A stretch of 24,977 nt of DNA from JANYGM01 sp043764015. GTDB lineage: Bacteria > Bacteroidota > Bacteroidia > Cytophagales > Thermonemataceae. Shown in pieces: positions 7,791 through 16,138 of this stretch. Position 1 is the stretch's first letter; every line of letters begins with the position of its first letter. The notes beneath the pieces were generated by a model. The model ran no database searches. It had not been told where the DNA came from and saw only the letters and a program-made list of their open reading frames with translations. The DNA lies in assembly GCA_043764015.1 (NCBI GenBank), contig JAYUKY010000130.1, forward strand, positions 1-24,977. The letters are read 5' to 3'. A program made the position numbers and the translations under genes.

Positions 7791-8855
7791 TTAGCTAATT
7801 TTTCCTATAAATTGCCTTAAACCAACAAAATTGCTATCAGGATAAGGCAATAATAAATCTTGCGCTTGTGGCATTTCAAATACTTCAGAAACATCATTGA
7901 CGCCACCAGCAGGCACATTTTTCTCTTCAAATTTTTCCAAAAGATATTTTTTATCATATTTTTTGATTTCTTCTTCCAAAATAGGAAGTAAAATTAGTCT
8001 ATTTTTGACACGTTGAGCGTTGGTGCTAAAACTTTCATTTCGTGGTATTTCATTGATATTAAGGATATTACAAAGAGAAATAAATTGTTTGTCTGTGCCA
8101 ACTGCCAAAATAAGCATTTTATCATCTTTTGTAGTAAAAACAGTGCCGTAAGGTACAATATTGGGGTGTTCGTTGCCCATTCTTTGCGGAGAATGCCCTG
8201 CATTAAGCCAATTAGTGGCTTGATTGGTGAGCGCAGAAACTGCTGCATCAAACAAAGAAACACTTATGTATGCACCTGTGGAGGTTGTAGGCGTGTGCAT
8301 ACGCTTGAGCAAAGCAATTAAAATACCTTCTTTGAGTTGATGGGCAGCAAGTACATCAACAAGGGCAACAGGCATTTTGTGTGGCAAACCGTCAGCGTGT
8401 CCGTTCATATAAAAAAAGCCTGTTTCTGCTTGAATAATAGCATCATAACCAACTTTTGGGTTGTCTGTTCCGTAGCCTGTGACATGTCCGTAAATGATAT
8501 TGGGATTGATTTTTTGGAGGGTTTTGTAATCTACTTTTAGTTTTTCTGCATCTCCAAATTTGTAGCTAACCAGCATAATATCAGCAGTTTGTAGAAGTTG
8601 GTAAAGATTTTGGAGGTTCTCTTCTTCAGAAATATCCATAAAAAGTGATTTTTTACCCCAATTAACGGCAGAAAAATAAGCAGAAAAATTACTTTCTACA
8701 TTCTCATTAGGTAATTTCCACGAGCGGGTAACATCTCCGTTGGTTTTAGGATTTTCTATTTTGATGACTTCTGCACCTAATTCAGCAAAAAACTGCCCAA
8801 CGCTTGGTGCAGCAAGTACGCTTGCAAGTTCAATAATTTTTAATTTCTCAAACAC
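7791..8855 (-). CDS. CaiB/BaiF family (class III) CoA-transferase
   Basis: A 354-residue cytoplasmic enzyme that transfers CoA between carboxylic acids. Family marks are the start KIIELASVLAAPSVGQFFAELGAEVIKIE, GYGTDNP near 127-133, GYDAIIQAETG (136-146) and the predicted catalytic aspartate D167 in ALVDVLA. The donor and acceptor acids cannot be told from sequence, and no pathway genes surround it. The only start consistent with the family N-terminus is a GTG at 8853-8855; an in-frame TAG lies two codons upstream. The protein ends soon after GLRQFIGKIS, lacking the roughly 40-residue tail of many larger family members; short versions exist in this phylum, so I treat it as intact. Confidence 0.88.
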   Translation of the reverse strand: MFEKLKIIELASVLAAPSVGQFFAELGAEVIKIENPKTNGDVTRSWKLPNENVESNFSAYFSAVNWGKKSLFMDISEEENLQNLYQLLQTADIMLVSYKFGDAEKLKVDYKTLQKINPNIIYGHVTGYGTDNPKVGYDAIIQAETGFFYMNGHADGLPHKMPVALVDVLAAHQLKEGILIALLKRMHTPTTSTGAYISVSLFDAAVSALTNQATNWLNAGHSPQRMGNEHPNIVPYGTVFTTKDDKMLILAVGTDKQFISLCNILNINEIPRNESFSTNAQRVKNRLILLPILEEEIKKYDKKYLLEKFEEKNVPAGGVNDVSEVFEMPQAQDLLLPYPDSNFVGLRQFIGKIS

Positions 8856-9025
8856 AGACTAAGATTTTAAGGATTTAAGGATTTTAAGATTAAATACATT
8901 TGGTTGTCTAGCAATTTTTGATTTTAATTCTTTTTTTCTAAATTTCTTGATAATCAATATTTTATAAGAAGTAGAGTTACTGATTATTTTGTATTAAATC
9001 TTAAAATCTTGTAATCTTAAAAATC
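8856..9025. repeat. Intergenic gap with long imperfect inverted repeat
   Basis: GATTTTAAGATTAAATAC (8880-8897) pairs with 8991-9008 with one mismatch, and the AAGATTTTAAGGATT-type sequence continues outward in both arms (about 8858-8897 and 8991-9030). About 93 bases lie between the arms. No gene is evident. The outer arm reaches the last codons of the sensor gene. Confidence 0.45.
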
Positions 9026-11626
9026 CTAGTCCTTTTTGATTTTTTCTAGTTGTGTTATTTTTTCCAACAGATTATTAGTTTCTATTTGCTCTGACGTGAT
9101 ATCTGTTCCCATAAAAAATATACTTTCCAACGTACCCAAGTTGGCATCTTTCACGCCTGCCACGCGCATATTGACAAATTTGTAAGATTTATCACCTGCT
9201 TTGAGCATTATTGTACCGCCTTCTATGCCATCATTTTGTAGCGTCCTGCGTATTCCCCTAAAATCCAGCCTACCAATAATAGCATTATCAATATGTTTTC
9301 CTACCACCATTTCTTTATGTATTCCAAGCGCATCACAACCAAAACGGTTGATGGTTTTGACCATAAAATTACTATCAGTTTCCATAATAATAAAACTACT
9401 TTCAAAGGCATTATTTTTAAAATTGATTGTTTTTTGGTCTTCTATAGCCTTATCTTCCAACGCTATACGGTTTGTAATATCAGATGCAATACAAGTTACC
9501 TTTAAAAGTACGCCTTCTTTGTTCACAACAGGAAAAAAGTATGCCATCAACCAAAAAACAGTACCATCTTTGCGTACTCTTTTGATAGTTGATTCCAAAT
9601 AAACCCCACTCGCAAGTTGCGCCCAAAGCAAATTGAAATCTGCGGGGTCTGTATCACGTGGCGCATAAAAACTCCTATGTTTTCCTAAAATTTCTTCTTT
9701 TTTGTACTGCGAAATCTCAGAAAATTTCTCATTAACGTAAGTAAAATTGCCTGCTTTATCAAGTTCCATCACGACAGTCGCTTTATCAATAGCCGTCATC
9801 ATAGCTTCCATTTCACCAGTACGTTTCTCAAGCTCTTTTTTTGTAGATTTGAGGTTTTGCATACTATCCAAAATTTCTGCCTCGTGTATGCTCATTTGGT
9901 CTGTAAGACTACGAGATTCATCAAGCAGTTTTTGGGTTTGTTCCGCAGTCGTCAAATTAGAGATAGTAGCCGCAATATCTTCTCCTAATTCTTCTACAAA
10001 TTGTTTTTCTTTTTGTGTAAAAACATTAAAAGAGGCAAGTTCTATCACGCCATAAACGACCATTCCTAGTTTTATAGGCACAATAAGCACAGAACGGGGC
10101 GCATCACTTCCAAGACCAGACGAGATAGCCACATAATCTTTTGGCACTTTTGTCATATAAATAGTTTGCCCTTCTTGCCAACATTGCCCCACAAGCCCCT
10201 CTCCTAGTTGTGTTTTCGTTTTAATAAATTTTTTCTTACCATAAGCATAGCAAGATTTAAGTTCCAAAAAAGGTTCGTTTTCAGTTTCACGAGTGGCAAT
10301 AAAAATACCTCCTTGATTAGCAGACACATATTTTACAAGATTTCCCGCTAGTGCATCATAGAGTTTTTGCACATCTGTTGTATCTCGTAAAATCTCTGAA
10401 AACATTGTAAAGCCTTCATTTTGCCAGTTGCGCAGTTTGTCTTCTTGCGCCACATTAAGAAGTCCCAATTTCATAGCACTCAAAGACGTTCCAATCTCTC
10501 CTTCGTTATTAAAAACAGAGATTTCCGTTTCATATTGTCCCTGCCCAACTTGCAGAGCAAATGCTTTGATACTTGCCATATTTTTGCCCAAAACATTAAA
10601 TTCTGATAAAATAGCAGATGTTTCGTCTTGTATTTTTGTGGAAATTTGTGGAATATTACCTTTCCCAAACTCTTTTGCGTGGTCTTGTATGGTTTGCAAA
10701 CCTTCCATTAGGCGCATAGTTGCCGTTTTTGCAAAAAGGAAAAGCATTGTAATTCCTACAACAAAAATACTAACTAAAATAATCAAAATCAGTGTTTTAC
10801 TTGTATTTAGGCGGTTTTCTTGTGTACTAATTTGCACTTGTTGGCTTTTGTAAAGTCTATCAATTTTAGACATTACAAGTGCCGTAAAATCAACAATACG
10901 TTTCTGGTATTCTGCTTTGACGTTTTGTGGCAAAATAGTTTCAAAATCTGATATATTTCCTGTTACTTGGGAGTTACTGCCAGAATTATTATTAGAAATG
11001 CCTAATTGTACATTTTCCATTCCTTCAAGTGGAGTTTCTGTATCTGTCTGATTACTAGCATTTTGTTCAGAAAAAACAGCTTCTACTTGTTCTTTATTGA
11101 TAGAATCTTTTTTTGTATTTTTGAGTTTGTCGTCTATTTCTTTGGTAATAATTTGTTTTTTTTCTATTTCCTCTGCAGAAACTACATCTTTATTATCATC
11201 AAAAACACGTTCTACACTTGCTTGTGTACGTCTAAGCCTGTCCAAATCTCCTAGAATCTCTGTAAAAAGCACTCTGTCATCAAGAGAAATCCATTCTTGT
11301 TCATATATTTTGAGAGAATCAGCCGTTTGATTGACAAAACCGTTCCAAAGGCTTTCTCTATCACCTTTCATTAGTGGGTCTTTGTAGATAATAAAACTTT
11401 GCAAAGCGTTATTAGTCTGCATTAAGGCATTTTTGAGGTTCAAAAGGTTGGTTTGTGTGGGTTTGCTGACTTTCATTAGTAGCCCTGCTTGTGTGCTAAA
11501 AGCGTTAATTTGCCAAATAGCAAGTGCCACAGAAAGTGTAAGCAAAAGTGCCGCCAATCCAAAACCTACCCTCAAACGCCCTTTGATAGTAGTTGTATTA
11601 AAAAAAGATGCTTTATTTTTTGCCAT
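9026..11626 (-). CDS. Membrane sensor: periplasmic helical domain, HAMP, GAF, two PAS, no output domain
   Basis: An 866-residue inner-membrane protein. TM1 is about 20-38; a periplasmic, mostly helical ligand region runs about 40-275 (4HB/CHASE3-like start, then a low-complexity Asn/Ser/Gln insert about 185-225); TM2 is about 278-298. A HAMP linker lies about 300-352, a GAF domain about 400-558, a coiled coil about 560-610, PAS-1 about 610-722 (with YVNEKFSEISQY and the PAC stretch GTVFWLMAYFFPV) and PAS-2 about 738-848. A short coiled-coil tail ends the protein. There is no histidine kinase, cyclase, EAL or methyl-accepting module, so it must signal through a partner or by heteromerisation. 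No kinase or response regulator gene is adjacent. Similar GAF/PAS-rich proteins are numerous in Cytophagales. Confidence 0.82.
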   Translation of the reverse strand: MAKNKASFFNTTTIKGRLRVGFGLAALLLTLSVALAIWQINAFSTQAGLLMKVSKPTQTNLLNLKNALMQTNNALQSFIIYKDPLMKGDRESLWNGFVNQTADSLKIYEQEWISLDDRVLFTEILGDLDRLRRTQASVERVFDDNKDVVSAEEIEKKQIITKEIDDKLKNTKKDSINKEQVEAVFSEQNASNQTDTETPLEGMENVQLGISNNNSGSNSQVTGNISDFETILPQNVKAEYQKRIVDFTALVMSKIDRLYKSQQVQISTQENRLNTSKTLILIILVSIFVVGITMLFLFAKTATMRLMEGLQTIQDHAKEFGKGNIPQISTKIQDETSAILSEFNVLGKNMASIKAFALQVGQGQYETEISVFNNEGEIGTSLSAMKLGLLNVAQEDKLRNWQNEGFTMFSEILRDTTDVQKLYDALAGNLVKYVSANQGGIFIATRETENEPFLELKSCYAYGKKKFIKTKTQLGEGLVGQCWQEGQTIYMTKVPKDYVAISSGLGSDAPRSVLIVPIKLGMVVYGVIELASFNVFTQKEKQFVEELGEDIAATISNLTTAEQTQKLLDESRSLTDQMSIHEAEILDSMQNLKSTKKELEKRTGEMEAMMTAIDKATVVMELDKAGNFTYVNEKFSEISQYKKEEILGKHRSFYAPRDTDPADFNLLWAQLASGVYLESTIKRVRKDGTVFWLMAYFFPVVNKEGVLLKVTCIASDITNRIALEDKAIEDQKTINFKNNAFESSFIIMETDSNFMVKTINRFGCDALGIHKEMVVGKHIDNAIIGRLDFRGIRRTLQNDGIEGGTIMLKAGDKSYKFVNMRVAGVKDANLGTLESIFFMGTDITSEQIETNNLLEKITQLEKIKKD

Positions 11627-11984
11627 TATGAGTAGTTGTGAATTGTAAGTTCAATAATATGAACAGTTTTATATGATTTACCAAAAAGGTGTCTTTATCC
11701 GTATAGTACAAAATTGCACATTATTGATTATCAATACTTTATGTTTACTATCAGTAGCGCAGGGTTTTATACCCTGCGCACATTAAACATCATAGCTTTA
11801 AAGAAATTATGGCAGTCGTAAATTCAAAAGTAGTAAAAAAAATACTTGTATCATAATCAAACAACTACTTTTAAATTATTTGTAACTTATTTGTGGCATT
11901 AAATATCAAATAACAATTTGATTATCAACATTTTATATTTAACAAATATATCACAAATCATATATCATACATCATATATCCAGT
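11627..11984. other. Non-coding gap with palindrome and AT-rich repeats
   Basis: No gene is seen in this 358-bp gap. It contains the GC-rich palindrome at 11757-11779, several GATTATCAA-type motifs (about 11722-11735 and 11917-11930), and a degenerate tandem run of ATATCAnnn units (about 11949-11980) directly downstream of the lipoprotein gene. The start-proximal part also carries one TTCACAATT-like unit (11637-11646, minus strand). Confidence 0.5.
11757..11779. repeat. Perfect 9-bp palindrome GCGCAGGGT...ACCCTGCGC
   Basis: Arms 11757-11765 and 11771-11779 pair perfectly around TTTAT. It is markedly GC-rich against an AT-rich background. It is not followed by a T run on either strand, so it resembles a dispersed REP-like palindrome rather than a terminator. 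Confidence 0.55.
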
Positions 11985-12548
11985 TTATTTTTTTGGTTTT
12001 TTGCCTTTTCTATTTTCCACATCTGTCATACAAACTTTATCTAATTGTGTAATAAGTGCATTTGAGGCGGGCAAATCTTGTGGAGCAACTTGTTGTTCTA
12101 GTTTCATCACAAGGCAATCAATGATTTTCTGTTCTGTTTCTGGAGAGGCAGAAAATTCTATACGTTTATCAAAAGAATCTCTGAAAAATATCTTAAATTT
12201 TGCCTTCCAAGCTCCTTTCCTCCCCATAATTACTTCAAAAAGACAGGCATTTTTAATGGCTTTATTAGCATTCGTGTCGTTGATAAGGGCTTCAGGCGTA
12301 TAATTAGCCTCCACTTTGCTGATAAAACACTCGCAAATTTCTTTTTTCTCTTGGCTAGTAATATTACCTAGTTTGGTGAGGTCTGGAAGTCCTGCAAGTT
12401 GTGTATTTAGTTGGGCATTACAATTCGTTATTTGCGTTGTTTTATCCTTTGCTGTCCAATTTCCTTTTTGACTTTTTTCACAGGAAAATAACATTAGAGA
12501 GATAAAAAAGACAATAAATAAATTTTTTAAATAGATTTTTAGGTACAT
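11985..12548 (-). CDS. Lipoprotein with two tandem cysteine-containing repeats
   Basis: A 187-residue protein with a type II signal peptide: hydrophobic helix 9-22 and lipobox MLFSC with lipidated C23. The mature part holds two units that align without gaps at an offset of 71 residues. Unit 1 has C74, K78, E80, P85, L88 and C102; unit 2 has C145, K149, E151, P156, L159 and C173. Each unit thus has the pattern C-x3-K-x-E-x4-P-x2-L with a second cysteine 28 positions after the first, suggesting two disulfide-stabilised helical hairpins. The C-terminus is very basic (RKGKKPKK). I do not recognise a named family or function. It is divergent from the L,D-transpeptidase lipoprotein gene. Confidence 0.75.
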   Translation of the reverse strand: MYLKIYLKNLFIVFFISLMLFSCEKSQKGNWTAKDKTTQITNCNAQLNTQLAGLPDLTKLGNITSQEKKEICECFISKVEANYTPEALINDTNANKAIKNACLFEVIMGRKGAWKAKFKIFFRDSFDKRIEFSASPETEQKIIDCLVMKLEQQVAPQDLPASNALITQLDKVCMTDVENRKGKKPKK

Positions 12549-12609
12549 TTTGTAGTGATTTTAAGCGTATTATAAAATAATTTTGTAGTATGATTTTGCC
12601 TGTCAAATA

Positions 12610-12617
12610 CAAAGATA
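12610..12617 (-). promoter_or_regulatory. Probable -7 box of the cysteine-repeat lipoprotein gene
   Basis: TATCTTTG on the minus strand is a perfect TAnnTTTG element, 61 bases upstream of the ATG at 12548. No clear -33 TTG lies at the expected distance. Confidence 0.4.
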
Positions 12618-12692
12618 CAAAAAAAATGAAAAAATGATTTTATTAAATGACTGAATATTAGGTAAAGTGTGGTAATTGATACAAAAAATCTA

Positions 12693-12700
12693 TATATTTG
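12693..12700 (+). promoter_or_regulatory. Probable -7 box of the L,D-transpeptidase gene
   Basis: TATATTTG matches TAnnTTTG and lies 73 bases before the ATG at 12774. A TTG at 12677-12679 is closer (about 13-14 bases) than the usual 19-21. Confidence 0.35.
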
Positions 12701-12773
12701 TAACAGGATTTTGGACAGCTTGTAAAAATCTAAATATTTGATAATCAAATATTTAGGAAAATTATTAAATTTT

Positions 12774-13376
12774 ATGAAAAACAACACTCTCATTTTATTA
12801 TTGTTTATTTTTATTGCTTGTGAGAACAAAGAAAATAAAAGTATGCAAATTCAGCAAAATAATGGTAATGAAAATGTGCGTAATGCCTCCCCTAATACAA
12901 CACTTGTGAGCATTATTAAAAAATCAAAAACTAAAAAAACAAGTATTTGGTTACATATTGATAAGAAAAAACTCACTCTTTCTGTAATGGCAGGTAAAAA
13001 AACCCTCAAAACTTATCCTGTTGTGCTTGGTTTTAACGAGAAAGACGACAAACGGGCAGAAGGTGATGGCTGTACACCAGAAGGTGAATTTAAGGCACTT
13101 TCTAAGTACAAACACGCAAAATGGTCTAGGTTTATTTGGGTAAATTATCCCACAGAAGACTCAGAACGCAAACATCAACTTGCCAAAAAAGAAGGGAAAA
13201 TCTCTGAAAATGCTACCGTAGGTAGTGAAATAGGCATTCACGGTGTACCAAATAATGATGACACTATCATAGATAAATATAGCCACTGGACTTTGGGCTG
13301 CATTTCCCTCAAAACTGCTCACATTATTGAAGTTTATGATGTTGTGGACAAAAATACTCGTATTTCAATACAATAA
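12774..13376 (+). CDS. L,D-transpeptidase (YkuD) lipoprotein
   Basis: A 200-residue lipoprotein from the ATG at 12774; an upstream TTG at 12738 would add 12 residues before the signal peptide and is unlikely. The signal helix ends in FIFIAC with lipidated C16. A Ser/Lys/Asn-rich linker leads to a YkuD domain (about 55-200): the domain start TSIWLHIDKKKLTLSVM, the family's TPEGEF (101-106), IGIHG with H156, and SHWTLGCISL with the catalytic cysteine C176. Such enzymes form 3-3 peptidoglycan cross-links or attach proteins to peptidoglycan in the periplasm. The common S-x-G-C-[IV]-R motif reads L-G-C-I-S here, with Ser replacing the usual Arg. It ends at a bidirectional terminator. Confidence 0.88.
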   Translation: MKNNTLILLLFIFIACENKENKSMQIQQNNGNENVRNASPNTTLVSIIKKSKTKKTSIWLHIDKKKLTLSVMAGKKTLKTYPVVLGFNEKDDKRAEGDGCTPEGEFKALSKYKHAKWSRFIWVNYPTEDSERKHQLAKKEGKISENATVGSEIGIHGVPNNDDTIIDKYSHWTLGCISLKTAHIIEVYDVVDKNTRISIQ

Positions 13377-13381
13377 ATACT

Positions 13382-13414
13382 AAAAAAGCCTTTCCACTTT
13401 GGAAAGGCTTTAAT
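13382..13414. terminator. Bidirectional terminator
   Basis: A 12-bp perfect stem AAAGCCTTTCCA (13385-13396) with TGGAAAGGCTTT (13400-13411) has a 3-base loop. An A run (13382-13387) precedes it and Ts end the stem. It lies between the convergent L,D-transpeptidase and SCO-like genes and can serve both. Confidence 0.85.
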
Positions 13415-13422
13415 ACAAATTT

Positions 13423-14088
13423 CTAAATATCTTTGTCTATAGCATCTAAAACAAATATTTCTAGCATTAGTCTGTCTATTTCCTTTTGTTCTGTGCTATC
13501 ATAAACGCCTCTTACACAACCTTTTGTATCTATCAAAAAAATACGCTTCTTGACAACTGGCGCAACATACTTATTTTTTATGGGAACTGGTGGCAAAAAT
13601 AACTTAGTATCAAATAACTGTACAAATTGTGTCGTAGCTACTTTATTAGCAATATATTGATGGTGCGGATTATTTTGTACTCTTTGGCTTTTTTGCAAAT
13701 CCTCTGCAAATGTAAGTGTATCATTATCAGCAAGTAATATTACGTGAAAAGGGATTTTATTATTAGGGAAATTAGCTTCTACCTGCGTAAGTCCATTTAA
13801 AAGCGGTTGCGAAGTTTCCAGCGTTGGCTGCAAAAATGCCACAACAGTATATCCTTTTGCAAGATTTTTATTATCAAAAGTTTTTTTATTTATATCAATA
13901 AAAGAAAAATCTGGGATTTTGAAATATGTTGTATCTTTTTTATCTTTTGCATTTGGAAGCAATTTTCTTTCGCCATAATAAGGCATTTTATAATGATTTT
14001 GCCCAAAAGATTTGATACCAATATAAATCAAAACAGGAAAAAGTAACATTGCAAACAGTAAAGCTGTTTTTACTTGATTATTAGACAT
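13423..14088 (-). CDS. SCO1/SenC-like thioredoxin-fold protein lacking the copper-binding residues
   Basis: A 221-residue protein from the ATG at 14086-14088. An in-frame ATG at 14136 would add 16 residues that are translated repeat sequence, so it is rejected. A membrane anchor (about 9-25) is followed by a thioredoxin-fold domain: IPDFSFIDINKKTFDNKNL (58-76), the central strand TVVAFLQPTLETSQP (81-95) and KKRIFLIDTKGCVRGVYDST (180-199). The last stretch matches the SCO pattern RFFLVDxxGxxRGxYDGT. In true SCO proteins the strand is followed by C-x3-C; here the cysteines are absent, and the later copper-ligand histidine (normally just before RFFLVD) is also missing (APVVKKR). It is thus probably not a copper chaperone. 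No cytochrome oxidase genes are nearby. Confidence 0.75.
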   Translation of the reverse strand: MSNNQVKTALLFAMLLFPVLIYIGIKSFGQNHYKMPYYGERKLLPNAKDKKDTTYFKIPDFSFIDINKKTFDNKNLAKGYTVVAFLQPTLETSQPLLNGLTQVEANFPNNKIPFHVILLADNDTLTFAEDLQKSQRVQNNPHHQYIANKVATTQFVQLFDTKLFLPPVPIKNKYVAPVVKKRIFLIDTKGCVRGVYDSTEQKEIDRLMLEIFVLDAIDKDI

Positions 14089-14094
14089 TTTTTT

Positions 14095-14127
14095 GAAGTG
14101 TGAGGTTTGAGGTGTGAAGTGTGAGGT
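14095..14127. repeat. Degenerate GTGTGAGGT tandem repeat upstream of the SCO-like gene
   Basis: Units GAAGTGTGAGGT, TTGAGGTGTGAAGT and GTGAGGT occur in series just upstream of the ATG at 14088. On the minus strand it reads as CACACTTCACACCTC. A similar unit (TTCACACTTCACTCCTCAC) occurs at 17116-17134. Confidence 0.5.
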
Positions 14128-14201
14128 AAAATACAAACTGATTGTTAGATTTAAAACCTCATCAAAGTGAATTTTGTTGCAATATTGAAAAAAATATTAC
14201 C

Positions 14202-15146
14202 TCAAAAATAAATCCAATGCCAATTTACATTTCCTTTTGAGGTGTATTCTAATGCAGGAGAAGGCAAATGTATGCTTTCTAAGATATATAAAGCTATTTT
14301 AGCCCAACGTTTTTTTGGTTTAAGGAAAGATAAATCAATGTCAGGTGCAAGAAAAAATTGTCTATATTGTTGAAAACCAGCCACTAAATTTTCTTTATTT
14401 TGACCAAAAACCATATTTTCTGCGCCATAGCCCACCGCAATATTCAGCCATTTAGGGAATTTTCTGTGAGGCAAAAACTTGTCCATATCCACAGAAAGCC
14501 AATAAGTTTGTCCGTTGTAGTCTTTGAGAAGTTGTTGTGTGAAGTTTTTGCCTAACGTATTTGGGCGAAGGGAAGCAAAATCTGTAGTATGAAAAGAAAA
14601 TTTTGGTTTGATGCGCAACTCGTTCCAGAGCAAATATTGCCCCAAAACCATTGCAGAGCCACTCAAATCAGCTATTTCATCTCCCCAAGATGCACCATAA
14701 CCAGCAGAAAATCCATCAAAAATTTCAATAGGAGTAAGTAAAAACGTACCTACCAAACTCCCATAAAATAGTGCTTTTTTTTCAGATAAAGGGCTTTTTT
14801 GCAGGGCATCACGCCCCAAACGGCTTAGTTGAAAAGAGGTAAAAAAATGCCCTAGCTTATCCATTTGCAACCATTCTTGGTTATCATTGAAAAATTTAAA
14901 ACTTGTTTGAGCATTATTTTTGTACCAAAGCGTATGCAAACCGTACAAACCTGCGCCATACGTTATGCCTGCACCTGCAAGTGCAAAATGGAATTTTTTT
15001 TTAGATATTTTAAAACTATCAGTAGTTTTTGAGTGATTTTCTTGCTGATATTTTTCTTTGTTTTCTGTTAAGATTTGTAGAGAATCTTGCCCAAAAATAT
15101 CAAAAAAATATAAATTAAGAAGAAATAAAAATAAAATTTCTTTCAT
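14202..15146 (-). CDS. DUF2279 (YfiM-like) envelope protein
   Basis: A 314-residue protein with a signal peptide (MKEILFLFLLNLYFFDIFGQ) and a second hydrophobic segment near 54-70. The conserved core is MDKLGHFFTSFQLSR (95-109) and DGFSAGYGASWGDEIADLSGS (144-164), which match the DUF2279 pattern of conserved Asp, His and Gly residues in short amphipathic membrane-associated helices. The 150 residues after the core are typical of the larger Bacteroidota members. Its activity is unknown. The gene lies 76 bases downstream of the DUF3822 gene on the same strand. Confidence 0.78.
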   Translation of the reverse strand: MKEILFLFLLNLYFFDIFGQDSLQILTENKEKYQQENHSKTTDSFKISKKKFHFALAGAGITYGAGLYGLHTLWYKNNAQTSFKFFNDNQEWLQMDKLGHFFTSFQLSRLGRDALQKSPLSEKKALFYGSLVGTFLLTPIEIFDGFSAGYGASWGDEIADLSGSAMVLGQYLLWNELRIKPKFSFHTTDFASLRPNTLGKNFTQQLLKDYNGQTYWLSVDMDKFLPHRKFPKWLNIAVGYGAENMVFGQNKENLVAGFQQYRQFFLAPDIDLSFLKPKKRWAKIALYILESIHLPSPALEYTSKGNVNWHWIYF

Positions 15147-15195
15147 AAAACTAAAATTTTATTTTATTTACATACCTAATTATCAATGTTTTGTA

Positions 15196-15220
15196 TTCAC
15201 AATTTAAAATTCACAATTTG
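15196..15220. repeat. TTCACAATT repeat between DUF3822 and DUF2279 genes
   Basis: Two TTCACAATT units (15196-15204 and 15210-15218) lie in the 76-bp gap, another instance of the degenerate repeat seen before hslU. Confidence 0.45.
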
Positions 15221-15222
15221 TA

Positions 15223-16104
15223 CTATTTATCCAAAAAATACATACTATACAAATCAAAATAACGGTGGGTCAAAATCTCATCAAACTGATGACTAAACGC
15301 AATTTTAGCAGGTTTTGTAGCAAAATGCACGTGTCTTACGTATTTGTAAATAAGCGCAAAAATATTAGAATCTGGGCTTATTTCTCCATAAAGTGTTATA
15401 GGACAAGTGTTTATGTCTAATTGTAATTCATCATAGACAAAAAGAATAAAGTAAGCAAAATCTTGTGGGCTTTGATAATGAAAAACATTAGAAATAACGG
15501 GTTTTCCGTCTTTCAAAACTAACAAGTTCATATAACGGTTTTCTACACAAACGTGAACAGAGGTGCTTTCTTTTATATCTGTATTGAGTGCGCCAATCAT
15601 TACCGCTTCTGCTTGATGCGAATAATGGATATTAATGTTGGGATAAACCTTTCTAAACCAATCTACAATAAGGGCTTCCGCCACAAAAACACAAGTAATT
15701 CCTTTGTGTGTGTGTGAAAAATGGTAGTATTTATTTTTTGTAAAACTCTCATTTAAAGAAAGATAATCTAGAGTATTTTCTTTAACAAATAATTCTTCTG
15801 GAATAAAAGTAAAATTCTCATTCCTAAAACTAAGTTTAACGGCTTTCCAATAACCTGCCTGCAAAATGCTGTGAGCCGTAGAAAGTTCTTCTAGGCAATG
15901 TACGAGGTCTTGTGTTGTATTTATTTGAGAAAATTTGTAGTCTTCCAAAAAAACACACTTGTTCTCGTGTGTGTCCATAATGGATACACGCAAGTTTTTA
16001 TGTTCTACCATAAACAACAATTCATAATGCTCAATATTATTGATACTAAAAGAACTGTCGTGTATTTTATGATTTAGGCGAAATTTTTTGGCTATATCTT
16101 CCAA
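15223..16104 (-). CDS. DUF3822 family protein
   Basis: A 293-residue cytoplasmic protein of the Bacteroidota-restricted DUF3822 family, whose predicted fold is actin/RNase-H-like. Recognisable parts are the start LNHKIHDSSFSINNIEHYELLF, a middle region with VCVENRYMNLLVLKDGKPVISNVF, then SPQDFAYFILFVYDELQLD and the TLYGEI...LIYKYVRHVHFA stretch. There is no signal peptide or membrane helix. The start is a TTG (16102-16104); no ATG or GTG lies between it and the upstream in-frame TAA, and the first internal Met (residue 32) would remove the conserved start. In relatives this gene often sits near coaD and rsmD, but neither is here. Function is unknown. Confidence 0.75.
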   Translation of the reverse strand: MEDIAKKFRLNHKIHDSSFSINNIEHYELLFMVEHKNLRVSIMDTHENKCVFLEDYKFSQINTTQDLVHCLEELSTAHSILQAGYWKAVKLSFRNENFTFIPEELFVKENTLDYLSLNESFTKNKYYHFSHTHKGITCVFVAEALIVDWFRKVYPNINIHYSHQAEAVMIGALNTDIKESTSVHVCVENRYMNLLVLKDGKPVISNVFHYQSPQDFAYFILFVYDELQLDINTCPITLYGEISPDSNIFALIYKYVRHVHFATKPAKIAFSHQFDEILTHRYFDLYSMYFLDK

Positions 16105-16138
16105 TTTATCAACTTTAAATTATCAAAGTAATTGTGAA

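Noticed and set aside
12738..12773. Upstream TTG start for the L,D-transpeptidase
   Set aside because: It would place 12 residues before a perfectly placed lipoprotein signal peptide that starts at the ATG 12774.
14089..14136. Upstream ATG start for the SCO-like protein
   Set aside because: The extra 16 residues (MYFTSHFTPQTSHFKK) are just the translated degenerate repeat; the ATG at 14088 is directly followed by the membrane anchor.
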